From Xanthobacter sp. NM-59 (GTDB lineage Bacteria > Pseudomonadota > Alphaproteobacteria > Rhizobiales > Xanthobacteraceae), in NCBI RefSeq assembly GCF_021401125.1, contig NZ_JACBFQ010000003.1, positions 124,001-188,000 on the forward strand: a stretch of DNA of 64,000 bases, written 5' to 3'. The notes beneath the pieces were generated by a model that saw nothing but the letters and a program-made list of their open reading frames with translations, ran no database searches and was not told the DNA's origin. Positions 36,417-46,248 of this stretch are shown here, piece after piece. Each line of letters starts with the position of its first letter. Position 1 is the stretch's first letter. The translations under genes and the position numbers were made by a program.

Positions 36417-37412
36417 ATGATGACTGCCCCGATCATGAAGAGCGCCCTCTTCGCGGCGTTCGTTGCCTTGGCCGCGCTGCCCGCGCGCGCCGCCGAGATC
36501 CCGGCCAAGCCCGAGGCGGGTGCCCTCACCGTGGGCGTGCAGCCCTGGCTCGGCTATGGCCCGCTGCACATCGCGGCGGAAAAGGGCCTCTACAAGAAAG
36601 AGGGCCTCACCGACGTCAAGATCGAGAACTTCGTCGAGCAGAAGGACATCAACGCAGCGGTCGCCAGCGGCGCGCTGGACGTGGCGGCGGTGCCCACCAA
36701 TGCAGCGCTGAGCATGAAGGCGGCCGGCCTGCCCATCAAGATCGTCGCCCTGCTCGACGTCTCCACCACCGCCGATGCCATCCTCGCCGGGCCCGACATC
36801 ACCTCCATCAAGGACCTGAAGGGCAAGAAGGTGGCCTACGAGCAGGGCGCCACCTCCGACGTGCTGCTGCAGTACGCGCTGGCCGCCAACGGCCTTTCCA
36901 TCGCCGACATCGAGCAGGTGCCCATGCCCGCCGCCAATGCCGGTGGCGCGCTCATCGCCGGTCAGGTGCCAGTGGCGGTGACCTATGAGCCCTATCTGTC
37001 CACCGCCATGCAGCAGGACCCCAAGCTGAAGCTGCTCTACACCGCCGGCGTCAATCCCGGCCTCATCTCCGACGTGCTGGTTGTGCGTGAGGAAACCCTG
37101 AAGAAGAAGCCCGGCCAGGTGCTCGCCCTGCTCAAGGCCTGGGACGCCGCGCTGAAGGACTACAACGCCGACGTCGCCGGTGGCCGCGCCATCATCGCCA
37201 AGGCGGTGGGCGCCAGCGTGGACGAGCTGAAGACCGCCTTCGACGGCGTGGTGTTCTACTCCATGACCCAGAACAAGGACGCCCTGCCCGGCTCCTTCGC
37301 CACCAAGACCCTGGGCGACGTGGCCGATGCCTCGCAGAAGGCCGGCCTGTTGGACAAGCCGGTGGCGGCAGGTGACTTCATCATCGTCGACTTCGTGAAG
37401 GCCGTCCCGTGA
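36417..37412 (+). CDS. NitT/TauT-type ABC transporter substrate-binding protein
   Basis: 331 residues with a signal peptide (SALFAAFVALAALPARAAE) for the periplasm. The body matches NMT1/SsuA-like binding proteins: GVQPWLGYGPLHIAAEKGLYKKEGL, AAVASGALDVAAVP, LKGKKVAYEQGATSD. Family members bind sulfonates, nitrate, bicarbonate, pyrimidine precursors or phthalate-like acids. The ATG pair at 36417/36420 follows AGGA by 9 nt. Its stop overlaps the permease start region. The gene follows the aldehyde dehydrogenase by 61 nt in the same operon. Confidence 0.88.
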   Translation: MMTAPIMKSALFAAFVALAALPARAAEIPAKPEAGALTVGVQPWLGYGPLHIAAEKGLYKKEGLTDVKIENFVEQKDINAAVASGALDVAAVPTNAALSMKAAGLPIKIVALLDVSTTADAILAGPDITSIKDLKGKKVAYEQGATSDVLLQYALAANGLSIADIEQVPMPAANAGGALIAGQVPVAVTYEPYLSTAMQQDPKLKLLYTAGVNPGLISDVLVVREETLKKKPGQVLALLKAWDAALKDYNADVAGGRAIIAKAVGASVDELKTAFDGVVFYSMTQNKDALPGSFATKTLGDVADASQKAGLLDKPVAAGDFIIVDFVKAVP

Positions 37413-38323
37413 CGGCCCTGGACGGCGGCCTTCGCGGCCCCAACACAGGTGAGGCGACATTGGCCCATTCCGCCATGAACCCGACCCCGAATGCCGCACC
37501 GCCGTCCATCCGGCCCGGTCCGCGCCGTCGCAAGCGGCGGCGCGGAGGGTTGCGGGCGCCCATCAGCCGTGGGCGCTTCGCCGGCATCGCGGTGCTGGTG
37601 TTCGGCGCCATCGCGCTCTGCTGGGTCGCGGCGGCGGCGGCGGGTGTGGTGCGCCCCATCTTCCTGCCCTCGCCCATGAGCGTCATCGCCCAGCTCGGCA
37701 AGCTCGCCGCCGACGGCACGCTCTGGAACGACATGGGCATTTCCATCTACCGCATCATGGTGGGCTTCCTCATCGCCTCGGTGATGGCGATCCCGCTGGG
37801 GCTGCTGGTGGGCAGCTATTTCACCTGGGAAGCGGCCATCGAGCCCCTGGTGGATTTCGTGCGCTACATGCCGGTGGTGGCCTTCGTGCCGCTCTCCATC
37901 CTGTGGGTGGGCACCGGGGACGCGCAGAAGTTCCTCATCATCTGGATCGGCACCTTCTTCCAGCAGGTCCTGCTGGTGATGGACGTGGTGAAGCGGGTGC
38001 CCAAGGACTTCATCGGCCTCGGCCGCACGCTGGGCCTGCCGGACCGCAAGATCATCAGCCGCATCATCCTGCCCAGCGCCATGCCGGGCATCTGGGACAC
38101 GTTGCGCATCAGCCTCGGCTGGGCGTGGACCTGGCTGGTTGTGGCCGAGCTTGTGGCCGCGACCTCGGGCCTGGGCTACCGCATCGTGGTGGCGCAACGG
38201 TTTTTCCAGACCAACACCATCTTCGGCTACATCCTGCTTCTGGGCGTGCTCGGGCTTCTCACCGACCAGCTCATGAAGGCGGCCGCCACCCACCTCTTCC
38301 GCTACACCACGAGGGGACGATGA
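37409..38323 (+). CDS. NitT/TauT-type ABC transporter permease
   Basis: 304 residues from a GTG overlapping the previous stop; a TTG at 37460 with AGGTGAGG 5 nt upstream is an equally good start and gives 287 residues. A basic cytoplasmic segment (RPGPRRRKRRRGG) precedes about six membrane helices. The ATPase-contact loop reads GRTLGLPDRKIISRIILPSAM, typical of SsuC/TauC. It overlaps the ATPase start by 4 nt. Confidence 0.88.
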   Translation: MTALDGGLRGPNTGEATLAHSAMNPTPNAAPPSIRPGPRRRKRRRGGLRAPISRGRFAGIAVLVFGAIALCWVAAAAAGVVRPIFLPSPMSVIAQLGKLAADGTLWNDMGISIYRIMVGFLIASVMAIPLGLLVGSYFTWEAAIEPLVDFVRYMPVVAFVPLSILWVGTGDAQKFLIIWIGTFFQQVLLVMDVVKRVPKDFIGLGRTLGLPDRKIISRIILPSAMPGIWDTLRISLGWAWTWLVVAELVAATSGLGYRIVVAQRFFQTNTIFGYILLLGVLGLLTDQLMKAAATHLFRYTTRGR

Positions 38324-39144
38324 CCGCGCCCGCCACCTCCATGGCCACCCCAAAGCTGGCCATCCGCCATCTCAATAAGAGCTTCGGCGCCGGCGCGCAG
38401 CAGATCGAGATCCTGCGCGACATCAATCTCGACCTTGCCACCAACGAGTTCGTCTCCCTGGTGGGCACCTCCGGCTGCGGCAAGAGCACCCTGCTGTCCA
38501 TCGTCGCCGGGCTCGAGACCTTCGATGATCCCACGAGCGGCACCGGGGACTATTCCCCGGTGCATATCGACGGCGCGCCGGTGTTCGAGGCGGGGCTCGA
38601 CCGGGGCGTGGTGTTCCAGTCCTATACGCTGCTGCCCTGGCTCACCGCCCGGCAGAACGTCGAATTTGCCCTACAGGCCGCCGGCATGGAGGCGGCCGAG
38701 CGCCGCCGCGTGGCGGAAGAACACATTGCCCTCGTGAAGCTGGAGCACTTCGCCAATGCCTATCCCAGCGAGCTTTCCGGCGGCATGAAGCAGCGCGTGG
38801 CCATCGCCCGCGCCCTCTCCTACCGGCCGAAGATGCTGCTCATGGACGAGCCCTTCGGCGCCCTCGACGCCCTCACCCGCCAGCAGATGCAGGAGCTGCT
38901 CATCGAGGTGTGGGAGAAGCACAGATTGACCGTGCTGTTCGTGACCCACGACGTGGAGGAGGCGGTCTACCTCTCCGACCGCATCGTGGTCATGGGCATC
39001 GGCCCGGGCCGCGTGCGCGAGACGTTCCAGGTGGACCTGCCCCGCCCGCGCCCGCCGGAAATCGTGGAGAGCGAGGACTTTCTCGCCCTCCAGCACAAGG
39101 TTCTGCGGGCCATCCGCGAGGCGGCCCAAAGGCTGCCATCCTGA
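38320..39144 (+). CDS. NitT/TauT-type ABC transporter ATPase
   Basis: 274 residues. Walker [10 protein letters not shown], signature LSGGMKQR, Walker [12 protein letters not shown] and the switch His in [10 protein letters not shown] are intact, as in SsuB/TauB. Start ATG 38320 lies in an ATGA overlap with the permease, with GAGGGG just before it. An insertion after the Walker A region ([16 protein letters not shown]) is slightly longer than usual. Last gene of the operon, followed by a strong terminator. Confidence 0.9.
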   Translation: MTAPATSMATPKLAIRHLNKSFGAGAQQIEILRDINLDLATNEFVSLVGTSGCGKSTLLSIVAGLETFDDPTSGTGDYSPVHIDGAPVFEAGLDRGVVFQSYTLLPWLTARQNVEFALQAAGMEAAERRRVAEEHIALVKLEHFANAYPSELSGGMKQRVAIARALSYRPKMLLMDEPFGALDALTRQQMQELLIEVWEKHRLTVLFVTHDVEEAVYLSDRIVVMGIGPGRVRETFQVDLPRPRPPEIVESEDFLALQHKVLRAIREAAQRLPS

Positions 39145-39177
39145 CACCCCTCTTCCGCGTTCATCACCCCCCCATGA

Positions 39178-39210
39178 CTGGCCGGCGCCCTCGGGTGCCG
39201 GCTTTTTTTT
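39178..39210 (+). terminator. Rho-independent terminator of the GMC/ALDH/ABC operon
   Basis: A 9-bp stem (39181-39189 with 39194-39202, one G-T pair, loop CTCG) is followed directly by eight T residues at 39203-39210. It lies 34 nt after the ATPase stop. The opposite strand has no T-run, so it acts only on rightward transcription. Confidence 0.9.
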
Positions 39211-39288
39211 GCGCCGGGGGCCGGGCACGAAAAAGGGCGGGATCGCTCCCGCCCCTGGTTCCGCTCCAGCGCCGCCCGGCCGTGGCCG

Positions 39289-39985
<697 letters not shown>

Positions 39986-39993
<8 letters not shown>

Positions 39994-40783
39994 GGGCCGC
40001 CTCCTTCTCTTCCAGCCGCGCCGCGCTCTTGCCGAGATAGGCCTCGATCACCGCCGGATTGTTGCGGATCTCGGCCGGCGAGCCCTCGGCGATGAGGCGG
40101 CCGTAATTGAGGCACACGATGCGGTCCGAAACCTCCATCACCATGGGCATGTCGTGCTCCACGAGGAGGATGGAGACCCCCTCCCCCCGCACCTTGCGGA
40201 TGAGACGCACAAAGCCCTGGGTCTCGGACGCGTTCATGCCGGAAACCGGCTCGTCCAGCAGCAGCATGCGCGGCTCGGTGGCCAGCGCCAAAGCGAAGCC
40301 CACCAGCCGTTGCTCGCCATAGGACAGCGAGCCGGCCAGCTCCTGCGCCCGATGGGACAGGCCGACGAGATCGATGATCTCCTCCGCCCGGGCCCGGGCC
40401 GCCTTCTCCGCGGCGCGGGCGCCGGGGGTGGGCAGAAGGCGGTCCAGGAGGCCCGGGCTGCCGAAGCGGTGCAGGCCGATCAGCACATTGTCGAGCACCG
40501 TGTCGTCGGCGAACACGCTGGTGCGCTGGAAGGTGCGGGCAAGGCCCAGGCGGGTGATCTCATTGGGCCGCGTCTTGGCGAGATCGCGGCCGCGGAACAC
40601 CACCCGGCCCTGGGTGGGCTTCAAGAAGCCCGACATGATGTTGAAGGCCGTGGTCTTGCCGGCGCCATTGGGTCCGATAAGGCTCAGGATCTCGCCTTCG
40701 TGCACATCGAAATGCAGGTCCGAGATGGCCGTGAGCCCGCCGAAGCGCATGCCCACATGCTCCACATTGAGGATGGTGCTCAT
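39986..40783 (-). CDS. livG: Branched-chain amino acid-type ABC transporter ATPase LivG
   Basis: 265 residues. Walker A GPNGAGKTT, ARTFQ after the Q-loop, signature LSYGEQRL, Walker B LLLDEPVSGMNA and switch LLVEHDM are the LivG pattern. The start at 40783 is fixed by a 4-nt overlap with livM. Pairs with LivF at the LivHM channel. Confidence 0.92.
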
Positions 40784-41811
40784 GGGCGGGCTCCCGCTTC
40801 GAGGGGCTTGCCCGGCGCCGCCTTGGGCGCCTTGCGGCGCGTCAGGGTCTCGAGGGCCGGGACGATGCCCTTGGGCATCACGAACAGGATGGCGATGAGG
40901 ATGGCGCCATAGACGATCCACTGCGCCTCAGGCGCCATCACCGGGCGCAGCGCCACCGGCAGCAGGCCGAAGATCAGCCCGCCCACCAGCGGCCCCGCCA
41001 GCGTGCCCTTGCCGCCCGCCACCACCATGATGACCATTGTGACCGTGTAGGAGAACAGGAACACGTCGGGATCGATGATGCGGATGTAGTGGGCATAGAG
41101 GCTGCCGGCCGCCCCCGCCATGGCCGCCGAGATGGTGGCCGCGATGGTGAGCGTGCGCGTGGCATTGATGCCGAGCGACAGCGCCAGGGACTCGTTCTCC
41201 TTCAGCCCGCGCATGGCCCGGCCGAAGCGCGAGGCCACGAGGCCGCCGACCACGAGATAGCTCAGCGCCGCCACCACCAGCACCAGATAATAGTTCTCCA
41301 CCTTCGAGCGCAGCGTAAGCTCGCCGAGGCCGGGCAGCGGCAGCGTCATGTTGGGAATGGACGTGAGCGCCAGGGGCCCCTGGGTCAGCTCCACCCAGTT
41401 CAGCGCCACCAGCCGCACCACTTCGGCGAACGAGATGGTGACGATGACGAAATACGCCCCGCGCACCCGGAACGACAGCCGACCGATGAGAAAGCCGGTG
41501 AGCCCCGTGATGACGATCGCGAGCAGGAAGCCCACGATGGGGTCCCCGCCCTCATAGGTCACCCGGAGGCCGAACGGCAGGCCCACATCGAACCCAAGCG
41601 CCGTGAGCGCGCTCACATAGGCGCCGATGCCGAAGAAGGCGACGTGCCCCAGGCTCAGCTGGCCGGTAAAGCCCAGGAGCAGATTGAGGCTCATGGCGCA
41701 GATGGTGAAGATGCCCGTGATGATGAGGGCGTTGAGCAGATAGGGATCCTTAAGGACCAGCGGCAGCAGCGCCGCCGCCACCAGGAAAAGGGGGGCGAGA
41801 AGCTTGGTCAT
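40780..41811 (-). CDS. livM: Branched-chain amino acid-type ABC transporter permease LivM
   Basis: 343 residues with eight to ten hydrophobic segments; LLLGFTGQLSLGHVAFFGIGAY and GGKGTLAGPLVGG are the LivM signatures. It overlaps livH by 4 nt at its start and livG by 4 nt at its end. A charged C-terminal tail of about 20 residues is cytoplasmic. Confidence 0.92.
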   Translation of the reverse strand: MTKLLAPLFLVAAALLPLVLKDPYLLNALIITGIFTICAMSLNLLLGFTGQLSLGHVAFFGIGAYVSALTALGFDVGLPFGLRVTYEGGDPIVGFLLAIVITGLTGFLIGRLSFRVRGAYFVIVTISFAEVVRLVALNWVELTQGPLALTSIPNMTLPLPGLGELTLRSKVENYYLVLVVAALSYLVVGGLVASRFGRAMRGLKENESLALSLGINATRTLTIAATISAAMAGAAGSLYAHYIRIIDPDVFLFSYTVTMVIMVVAGGKGTLAGPLVGGLIFGLLPVALRPVMAPEAQWIVYGAILIAILFVMPKGIVPALETLTRRKAPKAAPGKPLEAGARP

Positions 41812-42680
41812 CCGATCCGCTCCGCGCGGGCGAACAGGCCGGTGGGCTTCACCAGCAGCACCGCGATGATGATGAGAAAGCCCATGGCGTCGCGATAGCC
41901 CGAAGAGATGTAGCCGGCGCCGATCTCCTCCGCGAAGGCCAGGATGAAGCCGCCAATGGTGGCGCCCGAAATGGAGCCCAGCCCGCCGAGGATGACGATG
42001 GCGAACGCCTTCACCGCGGCCAGGTCGCCCATCTGCGGAAACACCACATAGACCGGGCCCAGCAGCGCGCCCGCGGCCGCCGCCAGCGCCGAGCCGATGG
42101 CGAAGGTGGCCGTGTAGATGAGGGACACGTTCACGCCCATGAGCGCGGCCGTGTCATGATCCTGAAAGGTGGCGCGCATGGCGCGGCCGAGCTTGGTGCC
42201 GTTGATGGTGAAATAGGTGAGCACGATCAGCGCCAGCGCCGCGAAGAACACGAACAGGCGCACATAGGAGAGCGAGACCGGCCCGATCACCAGCGGCTCG
42301 GTGGGAAAGGGCGTGGGCACGGCCTTGGCGACGCCGCCGAAGATCCACAGGGTGCCCGATTGCAGGATGATGCCGGTGCCGATCATCACCAGCATGGTGG
42401 TGTCGATGTCGGACCGGCGCAGCGGGCGCAGCAGCGCGAATTCGATGATCGCGCCCATGATGAGGCCCGCCACCACCGCCACCGGCAGCGCCACGAAGAA
42501 GTTGAGCCCCAGCGCCACCGCCGCCAGATACATGGCGTAGGCACCGAAGGTATAAATGGCCCCGTGGGTGAAATTCACCACGTTCATGATGCCGAAGATC
42601 AAGGTGAGGCCGATGCCGAGGAGCGCATAGGTGCCGCCAAGCACCGATGCGTTGACGATGTGTTGTAGAAATTGGTCCAT
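41808..42680 (-). CDS. livH: Branched-chain amino acid-type ABC transporter permease LivH
   Basis: 290 residues, starting MDQFLQHIVNASVLGGTYAL after AAGGACAGG. LTLIFGIMNVVNFTHGAIY and ILGGLGSISGATIGGF are the LivH hallmarks. About eight membrane helices. It follows livK after a 271-nt spacer that carries a long inverted repeat, then overlaps livM. Confidence 0.92.
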   Translation of the reverse strand: MDQFLQHIVNASVLGGTYALLGIGLTLIFGIMNVVNFTHGAIYTFGAYAMYLAAVALGLNFFVALPVAVVAGLIMGAIIEFALLRPLRRSDIDTTMLVMIGTGIILQSGTLWIFGGVAKAVPTPFPTEPLVIGPVSLSYVRLFVFFAALALIVLTYFTINGTKLGRAMRATFQDHDTAALMGVNVSLIYTATFAIGSALAAAAGALLGPVYVVFPQMGDLAAVKAFAIVILGGLGSISGATIGGFILAFAEEIGAGYISSGYRDAMGFLIIIAVLLVKPTGLFARAERIG

Positions 42681-42757
42681 CCGGCCTGTCCTTAGAGCCA
42701 ATCCAGCAGAAGCATGACGCGGTGCTGCGTTCGGATTTGTGCTCTCACGGTGAGTTG

Positions 42758-42795
42758 GAACAGGTTCGGCGAACCGGTGCTTGCCGAGCCTGTTC
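42758..42795. repeat. 13-bp inverted repeat in the livK-livH spacer
   Basis: GAACAGGTTCGGC at 42758-42770 is inverted as GCCGAGCCTGTTC at 42783-42795 with one mismatch and a 12-nt loop. No T-run follows in the direction of transcription. It may set the level of binding-protein message relative to permeases by stabilising the livK 3' end; the spacer (42681-42951) has no supported gene. Confidence 0.5.
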
Positions 42796-42951
42796 TAGGG
42801 TCGTTCGGGGCAAGCGCGGCGCGGCGGCTGAACCGCGCCGGCAAGGGCAATGCAGGAGAGCGAGGGGGCGGCGCCGCTGCCAGGCAGTTGGCATGGGAGC
42901 CGCCCCTCGCCCCGTTCCCCTCCCTTGCGGGGAGCGGGAAGCGGCGATGGC

Positions 42952-44109
42952 TCAGAGCTTGACGGGCGAGATCTTTCCTTCGGAAATCTCGATCAGATAG
43001 ACCTCGGGCTTGCTCTGCCCGCTCTCCTTGCCCGCCGGGCCGGCCTTCTCGAACTTGATGGGACCGTTGAGACCCTTCAGGTCCACCTTCCAGAAGCCCT
43101 TGACGATGGAGGCCGGATCGGTGGCGCCGCCGGCCTGGATGGCGGCCGCGATGGTGCGGATGCCGTCATAGCCGCGGAAGCTCTCGGTGGTGCCGGCGAA
43201 GTCGTAGCCGCGCTTCTTCCACTCGTTGATGAAGTATTCGGCCGCCTGCGGGTTGGGGCTCTTCTCGGGCCACCAGGGAGCGAAGGTGACGAGATGCATC
43301 GTGCCGTTGGCGGTGGCGCCGGCCTGGGCCACGATCTGGTCCGGGTTCTGCGAGCCGCCGGTGGTGATGATGCGCTTCTTCAGGCCCAGAGCGGCCATCT
43401 GCTTGAACAGCAGGGTGAGCTGGTCCACCGCCGCGGTGATCATGATGGTGTCGGCGTCGGAAGCCTTCAGCTTGGCGAGCTGGGCGCTCATGTCCTGGGA
43501 CGACTGGTCCATGGTCTCCATGAGACCCACCTCGACGCCCTTGGACTTCAGCAGCTTGGAGAAGTCGGCGGCAGCGCCCCGGCCCCAGTCATTGTTGATG
43601 ACCAGGAAGTCCACCTTCTTGATGCCGAGCTTGGCGGCGATGGGGCCGAACGCCTCCGCCTCCACCGCCGACGGCGGGGCGATGCGGAACACATAGGGAT
43701 TGCCCTGGGTGGTGATCTTACCGGAGGACGAGGTCTCAACCAGCATCGGCACCGAGTATTCTTCCAGCTTCGGCATGGTGGCCAGCGTCAGGCTGGAACC
43801 CCAGGCGCCCATCATCACCGGAACCTTGTCGGAGGTGATGAGCTTTTCCGCCACGGCGGCAGCCTCGGTCGGGTTGCTCTTGTTGTCCTCGATCACCAGC
43901 TCAATCTTCTTGCCGAGCACGCCGCCCTTGGCGTTGATCTCGTCGGCGGCGATCTTCGCGCCGTTGGTCACATAGGTGCCGGAAGCCGCGAAGGCGCCGG
44001 TCAGCGGCTCGTTCACGCCAATCTTGATGGTGTCGTCGGCGGCGAAGGCCGTGGAGCACATCAGCGCGAAGGCCATGGCGGCCAGCGTGGTCCTGCGGGT
44101 CATCTGCAT
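42952..44109 (-). CDS. livK: Branched-chain amino acid-type ABC substrate-binding protein LivK
   Basis: 385 residues. Signal peptide TRRTTLAAMAFALMCSTAFA leads to the periplasm. SBP family 6 signature: IKIGVNEPLTGAFAASG, GAKIAADEINAKGGVLGKKIELVIEDN, VPVMMGAWGSSLTLA. GGAG precedes ATG 44109 by 7 nt. Members of this family bind amino acids, amides, urea or aromatic acids; its place 80 nt behind the molybdenum hydroxylase genes suggests it delivers that enzyme's substrate. Confidence 0.92.
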   Translation of the reverse strand: MQMTRRTTLAAMAFALMCSTAFAADDTIKIGVNEPLTGAFAASGTYVTNGAKIAADEINAKGGVLGKKIELVIEDNKSNPTEAAAVAEKLITSDKVPVMMGAWGSSLTLATMPKLEEYSVPMLVETSSSGKITTQGNPYVFRIAPPSAVEAEAFGPIAAKLGIKKVDFLVINNDWGRGAAADFSKLLKSKGVEVGLMETMDQSSQDMSAQLAKLKASDADTIMITAAVDQLTLLFKQMAALGLKKRIITTGGSQNPDQIVAQAGATANGTMHLVTFAPWWPEKSPNPQAAEYFINEWKKRGYDFAGTTESFRGYDGIRTIAAAIQAGGATDPASIVKGFWKVDLKGLNGPIKFEKAGPAGKESGQSKPEVYLIEISEGKISPVKL

Positions 44110-44140
44110 GTTTGAACTCCAGTTTCTCGGGGCAAAAGGG

Positions 44141-44174
44141 ACTTGGTTGGGAAAAAGGAACTTGGTTGGGAAAA
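44141..44174. repeat. Direct repeat ahead of livK
   Basis: ACTTGGTTGGGAAAA occurs at 44141-44155 and 44160-44174 (19-nt period), in the 79-nt spacer between the iron-sulfur/CoxG gene and livK. On the transcribed strand this is a TTTTCCC-rich leader; it could be a binding site or a slippage product. Confidence 0.5.
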
Positions 44175-44188
44175 GGGGAACGAAGGCG

Positions 44189-45373
44189 CTACCCGCCGAT
44201 CAGCGCCTTCAGGCGCTGGGCGAGGAGCGAGAACAGGAGGCGCAGCGGATTGACGCCGCCGCTGGAGGCCGCGGGCGCCGGGGCGCCCTTCAGCCGGGCC
44301 TCGAGATGGGCGGCGAACTCCGCGATCAGCCGGCCCGCCACCTCCCGAACGAGGCCCGGACGGCCGAACTGGGCCAGCGGGCCCTTCAGCGTGTAGCCCA
44401 CCGTCAGGTCCACCCGCGCCGTGCCGGGGGCCGCGCCCTCCAGCACCCGGTAGCGGATCTCGCCCTGGGTGGAGGAGCGCCCGTCAGCCCCCGCGCCCAG
44501 GATGACGCCGCTCTGGGTCGCCTCGTCCCGGGTCACGCGCGCGGTGCCGCGGAAGGTGGTGGAGATGGGACCAAGCTTCACCTTCATGCCGCCCTCGACC
44601 CGCTCGGGCTCGGGCATGGCCTCCACCACCGCGCCGGGCAGGCAGGCCGCCACCTCGCGAATGTCCGCGAAGAAGGCGAACACCTGCTCGGGCGGGAAGG
44701 CGAGCTCAAAGCTCTGCTCGAAGCTGTTGGCGGGCTTGAAATCGGTGGAGATGGTCATGGTGGCGGCGGCCGGCGGCGCGGCCTTTTCCACCACCAGCGG
44801 CACCGTGGCCACCGCCTCGCCCGAGCGCGCACCCACCGGGCCCAAGGCCCGCGCCTCGGTCACCGGCGCGATGCCACGGGCGCGCCGGTCGGCGATGACC
44901 GAGGCCACGGCCTTCACGATGCCCGCATAGCCGGTGCAGCGGCACAAATTCCCGGCCAGGCCGTAGCGGATGCGCGTCTCATCGGGCTCGGCCAGGCGCA
45001 GCACCAAGTCGCGCGACGACACCAGCATGCCCGGGGTGCAGAAGCCGCATTGCAAGGCATGCTCGCGATTGAAGGCGGCGCGCAGCTCGCTCGTCACCTC
45101 GTCGTCGTCGAGGCCCTCGATGGTGGTCACCTGCGCGCCGGCGCAGGTGGCGGCGAAGGAGAGGCAGGCGCGCGCCGGCTCTCCATCCACCAGCACGGTG
45201 CAGGCGCCGCACACCCCATGCTCGCAGCCGATATGGGTGCCGGTGGCGTCGAGCGCGTCGCGCACATAGTCGGCGAGATTGGTGCGCGGCTCCACATCGG
45301 CCGCCACGGCGCGTCCGTTGAGGGTCAGGGCCACGGTCCGGGTGGTGCCGGATGCACGCAAGGGGGCGTTCAT
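44189..45373 (-). CDS. Molybdenum hydroxylase [2Fe-2S] subunit fused to a CoxG/SRPBCC domain
   Basis: 394 residues. Residues 15-170 are the small iron-sulfur subunit: plant-type cluster Cys50, 55, 58 and 70 (GCEHGVCGACTVLV...AC) and the helical cluster Cys109, 112, 144 and 146 (CGFCTPGML, GNLCRCTGY). A linker (about 170-205) joins residues 210-350, a CoxG-type START/SRPBCC domain (FELAFPPEQVFAFFADIREVAACLPGA). The C-terminal hydrophobic-basic end LLFSLLAQRLKALIGG resembles the membrane anchor of CoxG. In CO dehydrogenase clusters coxS and coxG are normally separate genes. Start is fixed by the 4-nt overlap with the FAD-subunit gene. Electron transfer role for the first domain is secure; the second may dock the enzyme to the membrane. 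Confidence 0.88.
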   Translation of the reverse strand: MNAPLRASGTTRTVALTLNGRAVAADVEPRTNLADYVRDALDATGTHIGCEHGVCGACTVLVDGEPARACLSFAATCAGAQVTTIEGLDDDEVTSELRAAFNREHALQCGFCTPGMLVSSRDLVLRLAEPDETRIRYGLAGNLCRCTGYAGIVKAVASVIADRRARGIAPVTEARALGPVGARSGEAVATVPLVVEKAAPPAAATMTISTDFKPANSFEQSFELAFPPEQVFAFFADIREVAACLPGAVVEAMPEPERVEGGMKVKLGPISTTFRGTARVTRDEATQSGVILGAGADGRSSTQGEIRYRVLEGAAPGTARVDLTVGYTLKGPLAQFGRPGLVREVAGRLIAEFAAHLEARLKGAPAPAASSGGVNPLRLLFSLLAQRLKALIGG

Positions 45374-46248
45374 GCGGCGCTCCTGGAACTGGGGGATGAC
45401 TGGGGGGAGAAGAGGCCATCGGCCTGCCGCACCGCGCGCCGCAACACCTCGACGTGAATGTGGCGCTCCACCGGATCGCTCACCCCCGCGTCGAACAGGG
45501 CGATGGCGGCGGCGGTGGCATCGAAGCGGCCGGCGAAGCCCGCATCCACGCGGCCGCCGAACAGCTCCCGCGCATCGGCGATGACGAGAGGGGGCGCGTC
45601 GATGGCGCCCATCAGCGCGCGGGCCGTGCCCTTCTGCGGGTCGACCAGCAGCGCGCCGGTGGCGTGGGCGAACTCGCCCACCTTGCGGCAGTGCTTCGCG
45701 TAGCCGAAACGGGCGCTCGCCGGCACCTTGGGCACGCGCACCGCCACCAGCATCTCGCCCGCGCCGAGCGCCGTGGACAGGGCGCCGGTGAGGAAATCCC
45801 CCAGCCCCAGCCAGCGGCGACCGGAGGGGCCGGCGATCTCCACATCCGCGCCGAGGGCGGAAAGGGCATTCACCCAATCGGCGGCGGGGTCGGCATGGGC
45901 GAGGCTGCCGCCCATGGTGCCGCGATTGCGCACCGCCCGATAGGCGATGCCCGCGGCCACGCGGCTCAGCACATGGGCGCCCACATCCGGCGCGCGCCCA
46001 TCCTCCACGTCCGCATGGGTGACGAGGGCGCCATAGACGATAGCCCCCTCCTCCTCCCGCACGCTCTTGAGCGCGGCGATGCCGGTGATGTCCACCACCA
46101 AAGAGGGCTGGGCGAGGCGCAGATTGAGCATGGGCCCAAAGGACTGGCCACCGGCCATCACCTTGGCGCCGTCTCCGCCCTCCGCCAGCAGGGCCACGGC
46201 GGCCTCGATCTCACGGGGACGGGCGATCTCGAACGGGGCGGGCTTCAT
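45370..46248 (-). CDS. Molybdenum hydroxylase FAD-binding (medium) subunit
   Basis: 292 residues, CoxM/XdhB-type. FAD-binding motifs AGGQSFGPMLNLRL (about 32-45) and TMGGSLAHADPAADW (about 110-124) are intact, and the C-terminal CO dehydrogenase flavoprotein domain follows. It passes electrons from the [2Fe-2S] subunit to an acceptor. It overlaps the genes on both sides by 4 nt. Confidence 0.92.
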   Translation of the reverse strand: MKPAPFEIARPREIEAAVALLAEGGDGAKVMAGGQSFGPMLNLRLAQPSLVVDITGIAALKSVREEEGAIVYGALVTHADVEDGRAPDVGAHVLSRVAAGIAYRAVRNRGTMGGSLAHADPAADWVNALSALGADVEIAGPSGRRWLGLGDFLTGALSTALGAGEMLVAVRVPKVPASARFGYAKHCRKVGEFAHATGALLVDPQKGTARALMGAIDAPPLVIADARELFGGRVDAGFAGRFDATAAAIALFDAGVSDPVERHIHVEVLRRAVRQADGLFSPQSSPSSRSAA

